This document shows positions 48,514 through 64,000 of a DNA stretch of 64,000 nt, in pieces. Location of the stretch: the NCBI GenBank assembly GCA_030141605.1, contig JAQGDQ010000584.1:1-64000 (forward strand), given 5' to 3'. How positions within the stretch are numbered: position 1 is the stretch's first letter; every line of letters begins with the position of its first letter. The translations under genes were made by a program, and so were the position numbers. The DNA is from Tubiluchus corallicola (Eukaryota; Priapulida; Priapulimorpha; Priapulimorphida; Tubiluchidae). The notes beneath the pieces are model-generated. The model had not been told where the DNA came from and did not search any database. It saw only the letters and a program-made list of their open reading frames with translations.

Positions 48514-49159
48514 ACTCCACTTAGTTATCCAGGGATGAGAATGACAAATTGCAAAAAACTCTGAAACAGGTCGGGGGTTTTGGGGCCACATAAAGCCCCC
48601 AATGGGGTTGAGCCAGCAACAAATAGCTACTTTGTGACCATAGAGAGCCTCTAAGTGGACTTAAAATATCAATTACCTAGTTTCATGCATAATTTAAAAT
48701 ACCCAACTATCAAGGATACATGATACCTAATTGTCTCAAAAATGCCTAAGTACTGGCCGCTCCTATGCAAAAGTATATAAAAACTGTCTGCAATTGACTC
48801 AAATAAATCCGCATGATTGATTCTATATTTTTACACATAGAGATATACACGTGGTTAAACTGATGTATGTGATGTAAACAAAGTGACGGCCTGCCAACTA
48901 CCGGTCAGCTTGTGAAATAATATACTGGGTCCGTAAAAATTTTCTCAACGAATTTACGCGATTTACAAAAATGGCACTACTGGTCTACAAAAAACTCGGA
49001 ATTCTGCGTATTTGCGAAAAATTTTCATCCCTGGTTATCTTGAACGACTACGGGCGTTTTTTGACTGATTTTATGAAAACAAGAGGTTTCCCAGCTGAGT
49101 CAAAATTTCGGTTCTTAAAGCTTCGCAATAAAACAACAAAGAAAAACCCTCACAACCAA

Positions 49160-49345
49160 AGCATGCCTAACTTAACTACAATTTTGAAACACCGTAGTGA
49201 TACACACCCTGGTGACACATAAAGAAAATTACTAAAATCAGACACGTTTTGAGATCATTATTAACTTAACTACAATTTTGATACACCGTAGTGATACACA
49301 CCCTGGTGACACATAAAGAAAATTACTAAAATCAGACACGTTTTG
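49160..49345. repeat. 93-bp tandem duplication
   Basis: The block beginning AACTTAACTACAATTTTG and ending GAGATCATTATT is present twice in direct succession with almost no differences, so it is recent. Confidence 0.9.
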
Positions 49346-49518
49346 AGATCATTATTAACAATCTTTATCATTTATGACAATTCCACAATCCTTAAAATTT
49401 CTACAAAACATTTATGCCCTAAATGATTTAATCACAAACTGATTGCTGGAATTCAACGAATAAATAAATAATCTAATAAAAAATAACAATTATTTACAAG
49501 CACTAATTAATGCCATCA

Positions 49519-61271
<11,753 letters not shown>

Positions 61272-62154
61272 TTTGTGACCCTCGTGTGTTTGGAGGATGC
61301 CATATTACACACCACGAAAATTTCGCAGTTAAAAGAAGGCACGTGCGACTTGAATTTAAACCATAGATATGGGTTCACCGAACAAAGTAACCGATTCCCG
61401 TGGTCTTTACTGTACTGTTAGTCTGGTACTGTCGACTTAGTCTCAATAGTATGCCGTTGGCAATTCTCAATTTTAACGTGCAATTATCTATTGGCCTTAG
61501 TCGTAGAAATAAATGAAAACAGGTGAAGGACTGGAGGCTTGTTAATTATTTGTGAAACTACTGACAAATGCTAAGAAGTTCTTTAGATAAGACAATCGCA
61601 ATTTATTATTTGCATTAGAGCTAATTCTTGTTTTGCAATAATTTTGTCATGTTAATTGTTAAAGCCTTTAAAATGTTGATTTTTCGAAAAACGCAAAATA
61701 AAACAAATGCATGCTGAATCAAAATTACGTAGTTTGTGCCGGTGCGTTATATTCTCAAAAAGGTTGTTGTGTTGTAAAATGACTGCTCCCTTGTGGCAGT
61801 TGGTTTTGCTGCTAATGACGGAAATTAATTGTATAAATTTTTTTGATAATTTGCGCTGCACTGCACTGTATTATTAGTTTTTAATGCTAATATAACTATC
61901 GACTGAATAAAAATTTAATATAGGCCCCAGCTTGTTTTTTTCGTTTTTCCTCGTGGTTGAAAAGTAGTGTCCAGCGCTCGCTATTGCATTTCGTTACGTG
62001 ATTTAGAACTACTTCAGTACATGTTTATTTGTATTAGAGAAAGTGCTAATACTCTTCTGGTTTTAATGCAGTTTCTGTATGGTCGTGCTGAGCATGAAGA
62101 ATACGCGTCACTTTGAATGACAGCTTAGTACAAGCCTGTGCGTTTCTCAAGACA
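61272..62154. promoter_or_regulatory. Putative bidirectional promoter, SLC25A16 / ODR4
   Basis: 883 bp separate two head-to-head start codons. No TATA box is evident at either end and no other gene lies between, so shared promoter DNA is likely. Confidence 0.45.
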
Positions 62155-62898
62155 ATGGGTAGAGCTGTGATTCTCGATGACGCTGTTCATAGCTTTTTAC
62201 GATCTCTGGTCACTGGGAAGTTGTTGAAGTCTGGACTAATAATTGGCCAGGTGAAATGTAAATTCTAATAAATTTGCCAGTTTTATCAGTTTTTTGTCAA
62301 TACCCGGAGTATTTTAGACATTGGATTTTTATTGTAAGTTTTTGGCACAGTAAGTGAAAAAACGTCCTTGTTAATCCAGAAAATCCATTTTCTAGCTAAA
62401 TAACCTCCGTAGTCTCACAGTTGTGGCTGTGTTTTTTTAAGAAATTTAATATAATAGTAAGGAAAAATAATAAGATTTTTTAAGGAAGCAAGAAAATACC
62501 AGTAGTCTCCTCGTACCTCTATATCATCGCGCAACTATGCCTCTACAAAGGATATATGATATTTCATGATACAAGAGTTTATTTGTCTGTCCTAATGAGA
62601 AATTTCTGTTCATGTTTTCCATGATTTTCTTGTGGTTCTAAATGTCTGCAGCCCTTGGTAACACTGTAATTTTACTATGTGCTCCTAGGCCACTGCTGCA
62701 AAGGATTACGTCCTTCATTTGGCCACCACCCCCAAGCAGGATGTCCAAGGCAGCGTTCCGAGCATCAACATTCCCGCCGACCTCTCCCCCACATCCGCCG
62801 TGGGAGGTATGATTCCGACCGGCAGCAAGGACAGTAGAGGCAAAACGGAAGAGGCTGATCTGCTGGATGAGAAATGGATCAGTCAGCACGTCAAACAG
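62155..62898 (+). CDS. ODR4: ODR4 homologue, first two exons (gene runs off the window)
   Basis: Exons are 62155-62250 (ATG to CCAG|GTGAAA) and 62689-62898 (after CTCCTAG, before GTAAGA), both phase 0, 102 codons in all. The protein starts MGRAVILDDAVHSFLRSL and continues KSGLIIGQ|ATAAKDYVLHLATTP, with a charged segment ending LLDEKWISQHVKQ. This matches the N-terminus of ODR4 (human C1orf27/ODR4: MGR start, SGLLIGQ, KDYV, LATRTP, LDEEW). ODR-4 is an ER membrane protein that, with the UFSP2-related ODR-8, promotes maturation and ciliary delivery of odorant receptors in nematodes and helps recruit UFSP2 in mammals. The next exon (VSRMLPGGL-type) is not in the remaining 1.1 kb. Confidence 0.9.
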
Positions 62899-64000
62899 GT
62901 AAGAATATTTAGAGATGTGGCGGTCCTTGGTTCAAATCAAGACCTAGTCATAACCTTTTTTAGATTTTCTTCTCAGTTCAGTAATTCTGTGTTCATTTTA
63001 TCGTGCAGTAACAATATTTCTCATGGTTTATTTCTACTGAGTATTGTTTATGAAAATGTAACTAAAATTTGATAATGTGGCGGTTTCACAGCCAACTGGT
63101 CATGCGCATATATGCCTCACACTAGTGGCTTGTGGTTATTTGCTTTTAGTACTCTCTTTTAGGTGGTTTCACTCACCTTGTCGATTCTAGTTGTTTATCC
63201 CGTTGTCCCCCTGGGACACTACTGTCTGTTCAGTGGCTCATTTTAGAGCAAAAATATTGAGCTGGGCTCCAGTCTTGCCACAAATGTCAACATTGAGTAA
63301 TTGAACCACTGAATGCTGTATTTTAAATGAATTGTTTTTATGAAATACTAACTAAATGTATTTGCTGGCCCACGAGATATTCTCAAAAACGTATGGATGA
63401 TTTCAATCAGTTTTTGTGGCAAGATAACTTGTCCCTCAAGGGAGGCCTCGCTAAATTTTGACAAAATTCGATTGCTTAACAAGAGCTAATAGTTGATCAT
63501 TCAAATCACTGCAATCGTAAAATCAATAACCTTTTTGTTGAGCGCATGTCGTTCTCATGTCTACCTCTGCTTCGACCACCTCTGCCTTTGCGTGTAGCAT
63601 CTCACCTCGCTAAGTTCCTAACCGTATTCAAGAAACTGGAAAACCTAAAAAATAATCGATTTTTCAAGATGGGATCGTCCGTTTTTGTTTCTATACTGCG
63701 TACATTTTTCAGCTTGGTGTTTATAACTGTGTCAGAGGCCGATTATACAAATATCGTGTTTGCCGTTTCAGTGTTCGCCTATCATTTTTTATAATGGTGT
63801 ATTGCTCCTTGGTGATTTAGCTATTGAGTGGATTTTTCTACAAATCTTTGTTCACGTTTTTAACTAACACAGTGACAGTAGCAGCATACTGTAAGCCTCG
63901 CTTAACGACTCCCCGTTTAGCGATGTTTCATTTTAACGACACTGAATATTCAACACTTTTTTGTTGCTTAACGACATGTTTCATTTTAATCACGATTTTT
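62899..64000 (+). other. ODR4 intron 2 (partial) with pogo-like end
   Basis: No further ODR4 exon is visible. From about 63890 the sequence TGTAAGCCTCGCTTAACGAC resembles a pogo/Tigger-type terminus, and a similar word (TCTTCGCTTAACGACG) occurs at 40147. A MITE probably begins here and leaves the window. Confidence 0.45.

Overview
This window is nuclear DNA from an intron-rich animal. All recognised genes are metazoan families split by GT-AG introns, and the sequence is AT-rich by eye and full of minisatellites, microsatellites, SINE/LINE/LTR and MITE copies. The content fits an invertebrate metazoan, but nothing here fixes the phylum. No operons, bacterial genes or CRISPR arrays are present.

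Layout. 1-1.1 kb: two internal exons of a RIC1 (RAB6A-GEF subunit) homologue, + strand. 1.1-8.5 kb: repeats, including a 33-bp minisatellite and a 5'-truncated SINE. 8.5-11.1 kb: one very long exon on the - strand of an unrecognised Ser/Pro-rich protein with five PPxY and three TQT motifs. 16-23.6 kb: three diverged tandem copies, - strand, of a tiny two-exon gene for an Arg/Ser/Tyr-rich protamine-like protein. Each has an X-box and a CRE-like site about 108 bp before the ATG. A 49-bp satellite with a 637-bp higher-order repeat and a LINE relic lie between copies. 30.9-43.6 kb: a complete 8-exon erlin gene, + strand. 49.5-61.3 kb: a complete 10-exon SLC25A16 mitochondrial carrier gene, - strand. 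62.2-62.9 kb: the first two exons of an ODR4 homologue, + strand, divergent from SLC25A16 and running off the window.

The erlin, SLC25A16, ODR4 and protamine-like exon models were assembled by hand. Splice sites and phases agree at every junction except the degraded acceptor of protamine-like copy 1, and all coding lengths are multiples of three. Most large introns of erlin and SLC25A16 hold their own minisatellite, and some arrays start at the splice site itself. The SLC25A16 introns also hold two solo LTRs with consensus heat-shock elements just upstream of their TATA boxes, and the last erlin intron holds a complete 5S-rRNA-derived SINE with an 11-bp target-site duplication.

The clearest candidate for something undescribed is the protamine-like cluster. 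Next are the heat-shock-type LTRs and the minisatellite grown from a splice donor.
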